A stretch of DNA of 64,000 nt. Origin: Caballeronia zhejiangensis (lineage in GTDB: Bacteria > Pseudomonadota > Gammaproteobacteria > Burkholderiales > Burkholderiaceae). Below are positions 24,909 to 33,542 of this stretch, piece by piece. Every line of letters starts with the position of its first letter. Within the stretch, counting starts at the first letter, position 1. The position numbers and the translations under genes are program-made. Under the pieces are notes generated by a model. The model was not told where the DNA came from and did not search any database. It saw nothing but the letters and a program-made list of their open reading frames with translations. The DNA lies in NCBI RefSeq assembly GCF_000698575.1, contig NZ_JFHD01000010.1, positions 124,001-188,000 of the forward strand. Direction: 5' to 3'.

Positions 24909-26033
24909 ATGCAGGTTCATCATCATCCGCTCGTCGGCGCGTCGCTCGGCACAGGGCGCGCGATCACGAGCTATCGATTCGGTCCGCAAGACGGCGACGC
25001 GGCGCCGAAGGTCTATATCCAGGCTTCGCTGCATGCCGACGAATTGCCGGGCATGGTCGTCGCGTGGTATCTGAAGCGGCGCTTCGCCGAACTGGAAGCA
25101 GCGGGGAAGCTGAACGCGCGTGTCGTAGTCGTGCCGGTCGCGAATCCGGCGGGATTGAACCAGCATTGGTTCGGCACGCAAATGGGCCGCTTCGAGATGC
25201 GCTCGGGGCAGGACTTCAACCGGCGCTTTCCCGAGTTCGGCGCGGAATTGGCGCTCGAACTCAAGAACCGTCTGACGGGCGACGCGACGCGGAACGCTCG
25301 GCTCATCCGCGCGGCGCTGCGCGAGCATCTGGCGGCGCTCGAAGCGGCGACCGAGCTCGAATCGCAACGCATCGAGCTGATGAAACTCGCGTGCGACGCG
25401 GATCTCGTCATCGACCTGCATTGCGACTGGGAAGCCGTCGCGCATCTCTACACGACGCCCGGCGCGTGGCCCGCGATCGAACCGCTCGCGCGCTATCTCG
25501 GCAGCGAGGCGCAATTGCTTGCGGACGTGTCGGGCGGCGAGCCGTTCGACGAGGCGTGCACGGCGGCGTGGCGCTATCTGCGCGGTGCGCTCGGCGAGCG
25601 CTTTCCGATTCCGATGGGCGCGCAATCCGTCACGCTCGAACTGCGCGGCGTGCGGGACGTGTCGCACGAGATGGCGGCGCGCGATGCACAGGCGATCGTC
25701 GATTATCTGACGCACATCGGCATGATCGCAGGCGATGCGCCGAAGCCGCCGCCGCTGCGCAATCCCGCGACGCCGCTTGCGGGATGCGAGTACATCCACG
25801 CGCCGATGTCGGGCGTGATTCTGCATCGGCGCGAAATCGGCGAGCGGATTCGCGCGGGCGACGTCATCGCCGACGTGCTCGATCCGCTCGACGATCGCCT
25901 CGTGCCGCTCGTGGCGCAGACGGAAGGGCTGCTCTACGCGCGGCACTGGACGCGCTTCGCGACGGCGGGAATGCTGGTCGCGCGCATCGCGGGCGCGGAC
26001 GCGGCGCGGCAGGGCGACCTGCTCGTGCCTTAG
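24909..26033 (+). CDS. Succinylglutamate desuccinylase/aspartoacylase-family hydrolase
   Basis: A 374-residue zinc-dependent M14-like amidohydrolase. Zinc ligands are in YIQASLHADELPG (His and Glu, about residues 39-42) and DLHCDWEAV (His near residue 172); NRRFPEFG and the C-terminal beta domain with GVILHRREIGERIRAGDVIA are typical of the AstE/AspA superfamily. Members remove acyl groups from N-acyl amino acids or related amides. The start at 24909 follows the terminator; the frame is open far upstream but that part is the binding-protein gene in another frame. Substrate unknown. Confidence 0.85.
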   Translation: MQVHHHPLVGASLGTGRAITSYRFGPQDGDAAPKVYIQASLHADELPGMVVAWYLKRRFAELEAAGKLNARVVVVPVANPAGLNQHWFGTQMGRFEMRSGQDFNRRFPEFGAELALELKNRLTGDATRNARLIRAALREHLAALEAATELESQRIELMKLACDADLVIDLHCDWEAVAHLYTTPGAWPAIEPLARYLGSEAQLLADVSGGEPFDEACTAAWRYLRGALGERFPIPMGAQSVTLELRGVRDVSHEMAARDAQAIVDYLTHIGMIAGDAPKPPPLRNPATPLAGCEYIHAPMSGVILHRREIGERIRAGDVIADVLDPLDDRLVPLVAQTEGLLYARHWTRFATAGMLVARIAGADAARQGDLLVP

Positions 26034-26102
26034 CTGCGCCTCGGTTGCGCGGCGGCGGGTACCATAGATTCGGCTGGCCTTACGTCATGGAGAACAAGAA
26101 AC

Positions 26103-26570
26103 ATGCTCAAGAACATCGATCCGCTGCTCAACGCGGACATCCTGCACGCGCTCTGCGCGATGGGTCACGGCGACGAAGTCGTGATCTGCGACGCCAACTT
26201 TCCCGCCGATTCCGTCGCGCGACAGACGGTGCTCGGGCGCGTGCTGCGGCTCGACGGCGTGAGTTCGCCGCGCGCGGTGCGGGCGGTGCTGTCGGTGCTG
26301 CCGCTCGATACGTTCGTCGATCATCCTGCTCAGCGCATGGAGGTCGTCGGCGACGCGGCCGCGCTGCCCGCCGTGCAACGCGAAGCGCAGCGTGAAGTCG
26401 ATGACGCCGAGGGGCGCGCCGTGCCGCTGGCGTCGATCGAGCGTTTTGCCTTCTACGAGCGCGCGAAGAACGCGTATTGCGTGATCGCCACCGGCGAATC
26501 TCGGGGTTACGGCTGCTTCATCTTCAAAAAGGGCGTGCAGTTGGCGCCCGACGCGCCGGAGAAAAATTGA
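26103..26570 (+). CDS. fucU: RbsD/FucU family sugar mutarotase
   Basis: A 155-residue member of the RbsD/FucU family, starting MLKNIDPLLNADILHALCAM with the catalytic His in MGHGDE and the Asp in ICDANFPADS, and ending in YGCFIFKKGV. FucU converts the anomers of L-fucose (and other sugars) so that the form needed by the dehydrogenase or isomerase is available. The start and length fit the FucU branch rather than RbsD. It stands alone, about 8 kb from the FAH/SDR/MFS operon that could belong to the same L-fucose-type pathway. Confidence 0.87.
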   Translation: MLKNIDPLLNADILHALCAMGHGDEVVICDANFPADSVARQTVLGRVLRLDGVSSPRAVRAVLSVLPLDTFVDHPAQRMEVVGDAAALPAVQREAQREVDDAEGRAVPLASIERFAFYERAKNAYCVIATGESRGYGCFIFKKGVQLAPDAPEKN

Positions 26571-26581
26571 CCGATCGACCT

Positions 26582-26656
26582 AGGGAATACCCTGTTGCTT
26601 TTTTGAAAACGTGTTGCGGTGCAGCGAGAAAGGCGTATAGTTAGGGTTATTCCCTA
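26582..26656 (+). promoter_or_regulatory. Sigma-70-like promoter flanked by two matching dyads
   Basis: A -35 TTGCGG (26614-26619) and -10 TATAGT (26636-26641) with a 16-base spacer precede the 49-residue gene. A dyad AGGG-AATA-CCCT (26582-26593) lies upstream and a longer one TAGGG-TTATT-CCCTA (26642-26656) starts right at the -10. Their centres are about 61 bases apart, near six helical turns, which suits a dimeric repressor acting by looping or by blocking initiation. The regulator is unknown. Confidence 0.55.
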
Positions 26657-26679
26657 GCTACTTACCCTGAGAGACCCAC

Positions 26680-26829
26680 ATGAAAACCACCGCACAACAA
26701 TCCCTGGTCGTTTCGTTCGGTTCCTGGCTGCGCGCGGCAAAGGCTGCGGTGCGTCGTGAGTGGAACCGTGCGCTGCAACTGCATCTCCAGAACTGCGAGA
26801 TTCTCGTCGAATCGTATCGCCGCAAGTAA
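26680..26829 (+). CDS. 49-residue basic peptide, unknown
   Basis: A short gene with its own promoter and two operators. The product starts MKTTAQQSLVVSFGSWLRAA and continues as an amphipathic, Arg/Lys-rich helix with one Cys, ending SYRRK. No signal peptide or membrane segment. A GAGA-type ribosome site precedes the ATG, and a strong hairpin lies 40 bases after the stop, so it is a complete transcription unit. The helical basic character resembles small regulatory or nucleic-acid/membrane-binding peptides, but no family was recognised. Confidence 0.6.
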   Translation: MKTTAQQSLVVSFGSWLRAAKAAVRREWNRALQLHLQNCEILVESYRRK

Positions 26830-26869
26830 GCCGCGCGCGACAGCATCCCGGTCAAGAGCATCATCCGCA

Positions 26870-26909
26870 ACGCCCCGGAAGTGAAGAGCTTCCGGGGCGT
26901 TGTCGTTTT
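26870..26909 (+). terminator. Hairpin terminator of the small-peptide gene
   Basis: A perfect 12-bp stem (ACGCCCCGGAAG / CTTCCGGGGCGT) with a 7-base loop, followed by TGTCGTTTTC, a weak T tract. Confidence 0.75.
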
Positions 26910-26914
26910 CGCGC

Positions 26915-26942
26915 TTGACATGCAACCAAATGGTTGCATAAT
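26915..26942 (+). promoter_or_regulatory. arsR-type promoter with operator in the spacer
   Basis: TTGACA (26915-26920) and CATAAT (26937-26942) form a good sigma-70 promoter with a 16-base spacer. The perfect dyad TGCAACCA-AA-TGGTTGCA (26921-26938) fills the spacer, so a bound ArsR dimer would block RNA polymerase. The expected transcript start falls at about 26949, the ATG itself, which predicts a leaderless mRNA. Confidence 0.78.
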
Positions 26943-26948
26943 CCGTTC

Positions 26949-27272
26949 ATGGATGACGATTCGGTTTTTCGCGCGCTCGCCGACGCGAGCCGCAGGCAAC
27001 TGCTCGACCGGCTTCGCGAGGCGAACGGCCAGACGCTCGGCGATTTATGCGACGGCCTCGGCATGACGCGGCAGGCCGTGTCGAAGCATCTCGCGATACT
27101 CGAAGACGCGAATCTCGTGTCGACGCAGCGTCATGGCCGCGAGAAGCGTCATTTCCTTAATCCGGTGCCGATCCACGAGATCGCGCAACGCTGGATCAGC
27201 AAGTTCGAGCGTCCGCGGCTGGACGCTTTGTCCGACCTGAAACGCACGCTTGAAGGAGACGATCATGAGTAG
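26949..27272 (+). CDS. ArsR-family repressor (autoregulated, paired with SRPBCC)
   Basis: A 107-residue winged-helix repressor of the ArsR family. It begins MDDDSVFRALADASRRQLLD, has the recognition helix GMTRQAVSKHLAILEDANLV and the wing HGREKRHFLNP. No metal-binding CVC motif is present, so it belongs to the group that senses something other than arsenite or metal and is fused in operons to an SRPBCC (AHSA1) protein. The operator overlaps its own promoter. The last 8 bases overlap the next gene. An upstream in-frame codon at 26934 falls inside the promoter and is rejected. Confidence 0.92.
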   Translation: MDDDSVFRALADASRRQLLDRLREANGQTLGDLCDGLGMTRQAVSKHLAILEDANLVSTQRHGREKRHFLNPVPIHEIAQRWISKFERPRLDALSDLKRTLEGDDHE

Positions 27273-27702
27273 CGACACGTTTGTGTATGTGACCTACATC
27301 CGCACGACGCCGGGAAAGCTGTGGGAAGCGCTGACGACGCCTGAGTTCGTTCGGCAGTACTGGTTCGGGATGCATCAGGAATCCGACTGGTCAGCAGGCT
27401 CCGCGTGGAAGATGCTGTTTTCCGATGGACGCGTCGCGGATGCCGGAGAAGTGCTCGAAGCCGAGCCGGGCAAACGCCTCGTGCTGAAATGGCGCAACGA
27501 ATTTCGCGACGATCTGAAGGACGCGGGCTGGTCGCGCTGCACCTACGACATCGAGGCGCTCGGCGATGCGGTCAAGCTCACGGTCACGCACGTCAGCGAG
27601 AGCAAACCGTTCATCGAGGCCGTGTCGGGCGGATGGCCGAAGATTCTGTCGAATTTGAAGTCGTTGTTGGAGACGGGTTCCGTCGCGCTCGTCACGAAGT
27701 AA
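27265..27702 (+). CDS. SRPBCC (AHSA1/START-like) protein
   Basis: A 145-residue START-fold protein of the AHSA1 group: FVYVTYIRTTPGKLWEALTT, then WFGMHQESDWSAGSAW, and the C-terminal helix GGWPKILSNLKSLLE. Such proteins bind a hydrophobic ligand in a deep pocket; next to an ArsR repressor they probably help to sense or handle the same compound. The ribosome site AAGGAGAC is strong and the ATG overlaps the end of arsR. A bidirectional terminator follows. Confidence 0.9.
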   Translation: MSSDTFVYVTYIRTTPGKLWEALTTPEFVRQYWFGMHQESDWSAGSAWKMLFSDGRVADAGEVLEAEPGKRLVLKWRNEFRDDLKDAGWSRCTYDIEALGDAVKLTVTHVSESKPFIEAVSGGWPKILSNLKSLLETGSVALVTK

Positions 27703-27714
27703 CACGGCCATGAA

Positions 27715-27750
27715 AAACGGCGCGCTGTCCTCTCGGGCAGCGCGCCGTTT
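27715..27750. terminator. Bidirectional terminator
   Basis: A 13-bp stem (AAACGGCGCGCTG / CAGCGCGCCGTTT) with a 10-base loop between two convergent genes; T tracts are present on both sides (AAAAA before, TTT after). Confidence 0.75.
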
Positions 27751-27774
27751 CGCTTCACGCGATAGAGCCGTCGA

Positions 27775-29181
27775 TCAGATCGCCCAGCCGCCGAGATAGA
27801 AAACCGCGAGCACGACCGCGATCGCCACCGTGCCGACATTCAGCTTGCGCCATTCGCCCGCGACGATGCGGCCGATCACGAGCGTGCAAAAGCCGAGCAT
27901 GATGCCCGTCACGATATTCGCCGACAGCACGATATACACCGCGCAAACGAGGCCCGACATCGTGTCGACCGTGTCCTCGAAATGCAGCTTGCTCACGTTG
28001 CCGAGCATCAGCAGGCCGACGTACATCAGCGCAGGCGCCGTCGCGTAGGAAGGCACGAGCGCGGCGAGCGGCGACAGGAACATCACCACCAGGAACAGCA
28101 CGCCGACGACGCTTGCCGCGAGACCCGTCTTCGCGCCCGCCGCCACGCCCACCGACGATTCGATATACGCCGCAGCCGGCGCGCCGCCGAAGCAGGCGGA
28201 GAAGATCGAGCTGAGCGAATCGGCGGTCAGCGCGCGGCCGCCGTTGACGATGCGTCCGTTCTTGTCGATCTGGCCCGCTTGGCCCGCGACCGCGCGGATC
28301 GTGCCGGTCGCGTCGAACACGGCGGTCATCACGAGCGCGAGCACGCTCGGCAGTACGGCCATCGAGAGTGCTCCCTTGATGTCCATCGCACCGATCAGCG
28401 ATGCATGGCCCGGCGCCGACAACGCCGGCAGCGCGAACACGCCATGAAAGCGCACGGACGGATCGAAGATCAGGCCGATCGCCGACAGGCCGATCACCAC
28501 CAGCAGGATGCCGCCCGGCACGCGCCGGCGCTCCAGACCGAAGATCGCGGCGAGGCCCGCCACCGACATCAGCACCGGAAACGCCGTGATATGCCCGAGC
28601 GACACCGGCATGCCGGGCGCGGGATTCTTGATGATGAGCCCGACATCGTTCGATGCGATCAGCAGCAGGAACAAGCCGATGCCGATGCCCGTGCCGTGCG
28701 CGACGCCCGTCGGCAGATTGCGCAGGATCCACGAACGCACGCCGGTGACGGAGATCGCGGTGAACACGACGCCCATCAGGAACACGGCGCCGAGCGCGAT
28801 GTTCGGCGTCAATCCCTTGCCGAGCACGAGACCGAAGGCCGTGAACGCAGTCAGCGAGATTGCGCAGCCGATCGCGATCGGCAGACGCGCCCACACGCCC
28901 ATCAGCAGCGAGCCGAACGCGGTCGTGAGGCACACCGCGACGAACACCGCGCTCGTGTCGAAGCCGGCCTTGCCGAGCATGCCCGGCACGACGAACACGG
29001 AGTAGACCATCGCGAGGAACGTCGTAACGCCCGCGACGATCTCGCGTTTTTCCGTGCTGCCGGTTTTGGAAATGCCGAAATAGCGATCGAGAAATCCGCC
29101 GCTGGCGGTCTGAACGCTTTCCTCTCGTTCTGTGGGGGTGATGTCGATGTCGCCAAGCTGCTGGGCGGAGGATTCCAACAT
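27775..29181 (-). CDS. NCS2-family purine (adenine/guanine/hypoxanthine) permease, AzgA type
   Basis: A 468-residue permease with about thirteen helices. It starts [16 protein letters not shown], followed by [20 protein letters not shown] and the helix [15 protein letters not shown] of the AzgA/GhxP branch. Key substrate-site blocks are [31 protein letters not shown], and [15 protein letters not shown]. It imports purine bases with protons. ATG at 29181 has AAAGGAGC six bases upstream; a start at 29202 would lie inside that site. A long leader precedes it. Confidence 0.9.
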   Translation of the reverse strand: MLESSAQQLGDIDITPTEREESVQTASGGFLDRYFGISKTGSTEKREIVAGVTTFLAMVYSVFVVPGMLGKAGFDTSAVFVAVCLTTAFGSLLMGVWARLPIAIGCAISLTAFTAFGLVLGKGLTPNIALGAVFLMGVVFTAISVTGVRSWILRNLPTGVAHGTGIGIGLFLLLIASNDVGLIIKNPAPGMPVSLGHITAFPVLMSVAGLAAIFGLERRRVPGGILLVVIGLSAIGLIFDPSVRFHGVFALPALSAPGHASLIGAMDIKGALSMAVLPSVLALVMTAVFDATGTIRAVAGQAGQIDKNGRIVNGGRALTADSLSSIFSACFGGAPAAAYIESSVGVAAGAKTGLAASVVGVLFLVVMFLSPLAALVPSYATAPALMYVGLLMLGNVSKLHFEDTVDTMSGLVCAVYIVLSANIVTGIMLGFCTLVIGRIVAGEWRKLNVGTVAIAVVLAVFYLGGWAI

Positions 29182-29440
29182 GAGCTGCTCCTTTATCAGC
29201 ACGCTGAAACGGAACGCCGTGCGCCGCGCTTGTCAGCTCGCCGGCACCGCGGGTCCATCGTCAGGGTCGTCTCGTATGTAGTTCTGGATGAATGCCGGGT
29301 GACGCGCTCTGATGGCTGCACTCGGTCAGGACAGAGACTAGGGGAACAGAACGCGGGGTCCAATCCCATGAAAAACATGCCGCTCATGCCGAGCGGCTTA
29401 TATGCCGCGAATCCCGCGCGGGGCGGGGCTCTCGCATGAG
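29182..29440 (-). promoter_or_regulatory. Long, possibly structured leader of the purine permease
   Basis: On the minus strand TTGGAC, 17 bases and TAGTCT (around 29336-29365) give a candidate promoter, leaving a leader of roughly 150 bases before the ATG. It has GC-rich pairing segments, for example CCGCG with CGCGG around 29228-29257, and no ORF. Purine permease genes are often under purine-type riboswitches, including the NMT1 xanthine class in betaproteobacteria, but I could not match a known consensus. Confidence 0.35.
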
Positions 29441-29442
29441 CG

Positions 29443-29477
29443 AAAAAAGGCCGGACTAGGGGAAACGCCTAGTCCGG
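29443..29477 (-). terminator. Rho-independent terminator of ggt
   Basis: On the minus strand a perfect 10-bp stem (CCGGACTAGG / CCTAGTCCGG) with a 7-base loop is followed by a run of six T (29448-29443). It lies 40 bases after the ggt stop. Confidence 0.9.
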
Positions 29478-29517
29478 ACCGGGCCGCTATTTTACTCGTT
29501 CGACGTTGTAAGGCGCG

Positions 29518-31251
29518 TTACTGGATGACGCGCGACACGCCGCGTCCGCGCGGATCGGACATCGGTTCGGGCTTGTCGCCGTCGATGCGGATCGCCTGAA
29601 TGTCGCCATTGAAGTTCTGCATCGTGAACTTGTAGCCCTTGTCTTCGAGCTGCTTGACGACGCTCGCGTCGAGCTGATGGAACGGCTCCTGATAGATCGT
29701 GTCCGGCGGCAGCAACTGATGATGGAATCGCGTCGCGCCGACGGCTTCCGCCAGCGGCATGTCGAAGTCGTACACGTTCGTGATGACCTGGAAAATCGAC
29801 GTGAAGATGCGCGAGCCGCCCGGCGTGCCGATCACCATCGCGACCTTGTCGTCCTTCGTGAGGATGGTCGGCGTCATCGACGAAAGCGGACGCTTTTTCG
29901 GCGCGATGGCGTTCGCATCGCTGCCGACGACGCCGAACATGTTCGGCACGCCCGGCTTCGACGCGAAGTCGTCCATTTCGTCGTTGAGCACGACGCCCGT
30001 GCCTTCCGCGATCACGCCCGAGCCGAAATACCCGTTGATCGTGTACGTGTTCGATACCGCGTTGCCCCATTTGTCGACGACCGAAAAGTGCGTCGTTTCC
30101 GCCTTCTCGGGCATCGACGTGCCGAGTCCCGGCTGCACGCTCTTCGTGTCCGAAGGCTTGTCGGGATTGACTTCCTGCGCACGCTTCAGGATGTAGTCGT
30201 CGTTGGTGAGCTGCGCGACCGGCACCTTGTAGAAGTCCGGATCGCCGAGATATTGCGCGCGGTCCGCGAACACGCGCTTCTCGATTTCGGCCACGAGATG
30301 GATGTACTGCGCGGAATCGAGCGGCACGTCCTGGAACTTGTCCTTGAGGTCGGCCTTCATCTTGAGCAACTGCACGAGGCCGACGCCGCCGGAGCTCGGC
30401 GGCGGCGCGGTGATCACGCGATAGCCGTTCCAGCTCGCCGTGATCGGCTGACGCCACACCGCCTTGTAGTCCTTCAGGTCGCGCGTCGTGATGAGGCCGT
30501 GGCCTTCCATCGACTTGGCGATCAGCTCGGCGGTTTCGCCTTCGTAGAAGCCTTTCGCGCCTTTATCGGAGATGCGCTGCAAGGTCTTGGCGAGATCCGG
30601 CTGCTTGAACACCTGACCGGCCTTCATGCCGCCGAAGTACAGATCGAAGTTGGTCTTGCCGGCGAACTCCTTCGATGCGTTGTCGCGTCGCGAGACGAGC
30701 TGATCGTCGACTTCGAAGCCGTCCTGCGCGTACTTGATGGCCGGCGCGAGCACCTGTTTCCACTTCAACTTGCCGAAGCGCTTCTGCGCTTCCCACATGC
30801 CCTGGACCGTGCCCGGCACGCCCACCGCGCGATGCCCGATGAGGCTCATGCCCTTGATGACCTCGCCCTTGTCGTCGAGATACATGTTGCGCGTGGCCGA
30901 AAGCGGCGCGCGCTCGCGATAGTCGAGGAAGTACGGACGATGATCGACGTAGAGCGTCATGAAGCCACCGCCGCCGATATTGCCCGCTTCCGGATACGTC
31001 ACGGCGAGCGTGAAGGCGATCGCGACGGCCGCATCGACCGCATTGCCGCCCAGCTTGAAGATTTGTTCCGCGGTGTCGGCGGCGTATTTGTCGGCGACCG
31101 CGACAGCCGACGCGGTCAGCACCGCCGGCTGATTGTCGGTGGTTTTTGCGTAAGCCGGCGCCGTCTCGACGAATCCCGCCGTCATGAGCGCCGACGCGAC
31201 GATGGCGCCGAGTGCGACCGAGCGGATGCGAAGTTCCTTTTTCAAAAGCAT
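29518..31251 (-). CDS. ggt: Gamma-glutamyltransferase precursor
   Basis: A 577-residue secreted precursor with a signal peptide (cleavage near AYA, residue 35). Hallmarks: GGNAVDAAVAIAFTLAVTYP, GNIGGGGFMTLY, DYRERAPLSATR with the glutamyl-binding Arg, and the autocleavage site ETTHFSVVD where Thr of about 386 becomes the N-terminus and nucleophile of the small subunit. GTPGGSRIFTS supplies the oxyanion region. The enzyme hydrolyses or transfers the gamma-glutamyl group of glutathione and gamma-glutamyl compounds in the periplasm. It lies 69 bases downstream of an SDR on the same strand; its own terminator follows. Confidence 0.95.
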   Translation of the reverse strand: MLLKKELRIRSVALGAIVASALMTAGFVETAPAYAKTTDNQPAVLTASAVAVADKYAADTAEQIFKLGGNAVDAAVAIAFTLAVTYPEAGNIGGGGFMTLYVDHRPYFLDYRERAPLSATRNMYLDDKGEVIKGMSLIGHRAVGVPGTVQGMWEAQKRFGKLKWKQVLAPAIKYAQDGFEVDDQLVSRRDNASKEFAGKTNFDLYFGGMKAGQVFKQPDLAKTLQRISDKGAKGFYEGETAELIAKSMEGHGLITTRDLKDYKAVWRQPITASWNGYRVITAPPPSSGGVGLVQLLKMKADLKDKFQDVPLDSAQYIHLVAEIEKRVFADRAQYLGDPDFYKVPVAQLTNDDYILKRAQEVNPDKPSDTKSVQPGLGTSMPEKAETTHFSVVDKWGNAVSNTYTINGYFGSGVIAEGTGVVLNDEMDDFASKPGVPNMFGVVGSDANAIAPKKRPLSSMTPTILTKDDKVAMVIGTPGGSRIFTSIFQVITNVYDFDMPLAEAVGATRFHHQLLPPDTIYQEPFHQLDASVVKQLEDKGYKFTMQNFNGDIQAIRIDGDKPEPMSDPRGRGVSRVIQ

Positions 31252-31319
31252 CTCCTGCGTTCTCCTTTATTGCATGCGACGAAAGACCAGCGCTTTATAT
31301 ACCACGAGCCGCGCGACGC

Positions 31320-32081
31320 TCAGGGCATCAACTGGCCGCCGTTCACGTCGATGATCTGGCCCGTCACATAGCGCGACATCGCTTCCGACGCGAGATAGAG
31401 GAACGCGCCGCTGCAATCGTCCGGCTCGCCGATGAAGCCCATCGGAATTGCCTTGCGGAAGGATTCGAGTTGTTCCGGCGATGTGAAGCGCTCCTGAAAC
31501 GGCGTCTGGATCACGCCGGGCGCGACCGCATTCACGCGGATGCGATCCGGCATCAGTTCCTTCGCCATGCCCTTGGTGATGGTGCTGACGAAGCCCTTCG
31601 ACGCCGCGTAGAGGAGCGCGCCCGGCCCGCCGCCGTTGCGCGCCGCCACCGATGTCACGTTGATGATCGAGCCGCCGCCGCCCGAGCGCAGCGACGGCAG
31701 CGCCGCGCGCGTGAACGCGACGACCGAGCGCGCGTTGATGTGCATGATCTCGTCGAAGAGCTCGTCGCTCGCGGACGCGATCGGCTCGCGTTTCACGAGA
31801 CTGCCCGCGTTATTGATGAGCACGTCGATCTTGCCGAAGGTATCGGCGACTTGCGCGACGGCGGCATCGATGGCTTTTGAATCGCGCACATCCGCGCCGA
31901 CGGTGATCGCCGTGACGCCGAGCGCGCGCACGTCCTTCGCGACTTCCTCGGCCTTGTCTTTCGAGCTGTTGTAGTGCACCGCGACATTCGCGCCGTATTG
32001 CGCGAACGCCCGCGCCGCCGCCGCGCCTATGCCGGTGCTCGCGCCGGTGATGAGAATCGACTTGCCTTTCAGATCGTGCAT
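31320..32081 (-). CDS. SDR oxidoreductase
   Basis: A 253-residue classical short-chain dehydrogenase with ILITGASTGIGAAAARA near the start, NNAG in VLINNAGSL, and the catalytic Ser...YAASKGF Tyr-Lys pair near residue 156. HYNSSKDK after the second strand suggests NADP preference. The family covers 3-oxoacyl-ACP reductase-like and sugar or alcohol dehydrogenases; the substrate cannot be told. Same strand as ggt downstream and lysR upstream, with 92 bases between it and the LysR gene, so it could be part of a small operon. Confidence 0.8.
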   Translation of the reverse strand: MHDLKGKSILITGASTGIGAAAARAFAQYGANVAVHYNSSKDKAEEVAKDVRALGVTAITVGADVRDSKAIDAAVAQVADTFGKIDVLINNAGSLVKREPIASASDELFDEIMHINARSVVAFTRAALPSLRSGGGGSIINVTSVAARNGGGPGALLYAASKGFVSTITKGMAKELMPDRIRVNAVAPGVIQTPFQERFTSPEQLESFRKAIPMGFIGEPDDCSGAFLYLASEAMSRYVTGQIIDVNGGQLMP

Positions 32082-32173
32082 GTGTGCTCCGTATGGATGA
32101 GGGTTTGAAGCGGGCGCAACAGACGAGAGTATGAAACGGAAAACCGATCGGCGGCCGAGTGGCGCGCGGTGCG

Positions 32174-33103
32174 TCAGTCCTCCGCGAGAGGCGCTTCTTC
32201 GGCGGCCTCGAACGAATAGTGCTCGACCACGCGCTTCACCGAACTTCGGAACGATGCGACGAGATCGGAGCGGATGCCGCTGCTCGGATACGACAGCACG
32301 TATTCATACTCGATGTCGGTCTCGAACGGCCGCACGACCACGCCGTGCGCGCGCCAGACCTTGGCCGCGAACGGCTCGACGATCGAAATGCCGAGCCCGC
32401 CCGCCACCATCGCGTAACGCGTGTGCGCCGTGTCGGTGAAAACGGTGTAACGCGGCCGGTCTTCCGTCGATGAAATCAGCGATTGCTCCGCCTCGTACGG
32501 CTGGCGCGCGTTCGGCAGCCAGCCGATGAGCTTTTCGCCGCGCAAGTCGGAAGGGCGCACGATCTTCTTCTTCGCGAGCTTGTGCGTCGTGGGCATCGCG
32601 CACGACGCGCGCGCCTTGAGCAGCGTCTCCACCTCGATGCCCGCGACCGCCGGAAACGCCAGGCTCAACGCGACATCGGCCTTGTGGTTCTGCAGGTTCA
32701 CCAGCACTTCCGGCACTTTCACCGAATCGACCTTGATCGGCACGCCGGGATGACGTTCGGTGAAATCGGCGAGTACGGGCGGCAAAAGCGTGGTCGCGAG
32801 CACGGGCATGCATGCGACCGTGAGGCTGTCTGAAGCTTCCTCGCGAATCATTGCGGCGACCTGCTTCAAGCGCTCCAGGCCGAGGAAGTTTTCCTCGACG
32901 GACTTGTAGAAGCGCAGGCCGGCGGTCGTCGGATTGAGACGGCCGCCGATGCGCGAGAACAGGCTGAAGCCGAGATCGGCTTCGAGATCGGCGATCAGGC
33001 GGCTGATTGCGGGCTGCGTCACATGGAGTTTTTTTGCTGCGCCGACACTGGTGCCGGTCATGATGAGGCTGCGAAATGCCTCGATCTGGCGGAAACGGAT
33101 CAT
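32174..33103 (-). CDS. LysR-family regulator (NocR/OccR-like), next to opp
   Basis: A 309-residue LysR-type regulator: MIRFRQIEAFRSLIMTGTSV, recognition helix KLHVTQPAISRLIADLEADL, and an effector domain. The N-terminus is like the NocR/OccR subgroup (opine and arginine-related amino-acid catabolism). The divergent neighbour is the oppABCDF operon at 33543, with 439 bases between, so it probably controls peptide uptake. ATG at 33103 gives the family start; the upstream extension MFVSYKIA... is not conserved in such proteins. Confidence 0.87.
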   Translation of the reverse strand: MIRFRQIEAFRSLIMTGTSVGAAKKLHVTQPAISRLIADLEADLGFSLFSRIGGRLNPTTAGLRFYKSVEENFLGLERLKQVAAMIREEASDSLTVACMPVLATTLLPPVLADFTERHPGVPIKVDSVKVPEVLVNLQNHKADVALSLAFPAVAGIEVETLLKARASCAMPTTHKLAKKKIVRPSDLRGEKLIGWLPNARQPYEAEQSLISSTEDRPRYTVFTDTAHTRYAMVAGGLGISIVEPFAAKVWRAHGVVVRPFETDIEYEYVLSYPSSGIRSDLVASFRSSVKRVVEHYSFEAAEEAPLAED

Positions 33104-33542
33104 CTTTCGGACGGCTCTAAAGCGGCGGTTATACGGCGACGCAATCTTATAGGAAACAAACACTTGCTGCCTTAACCCTGTTCAGCTAACCAAAGCCCGA
33201 AAGTGCGTTAAACCAACAAATTGAACGACTATTCGAAAAATTTAGTGACTATAAGCACATGTGAGTGGCATCCGTCTTATTGATACGAAATACTCGCCGC
33301 CAGCCTGAAGCACGAATGAAAGCGTCTACGTAAGAAATATCCGCCAGACGCGCGGTTTTCAACGAGTTATCGGCATTGGCGCGCCGACAGAAGATAGAAA
33401 GCAATACGTTAGATTCTCCGGGCTTGAAGCTGCTTTGTTTATCCCAACGGCGATAAACGATCCGCTACACGAAGGACTGCCAAATTTCGAAAGCCCGGCG
33501 AAAGGCAACAATCGATAAACGAGACAGGAAAGAGGATTCCCC
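33104..33542. promoter_or_regulatory. Divergent lysR-opp intergenic region
   Basis: About 440 bases, distinctly AT-richer than the genes on both sides, with no ORF of coding character. It must hold the LysR promoter, LysR binding sites and the opp promoter. Several T-N11-A patterns are present but none stands out as a full symmetric LysR box. A ribosome site AGGAAAGAGGA precedes the oppA ATG. Confidence 0.4.
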
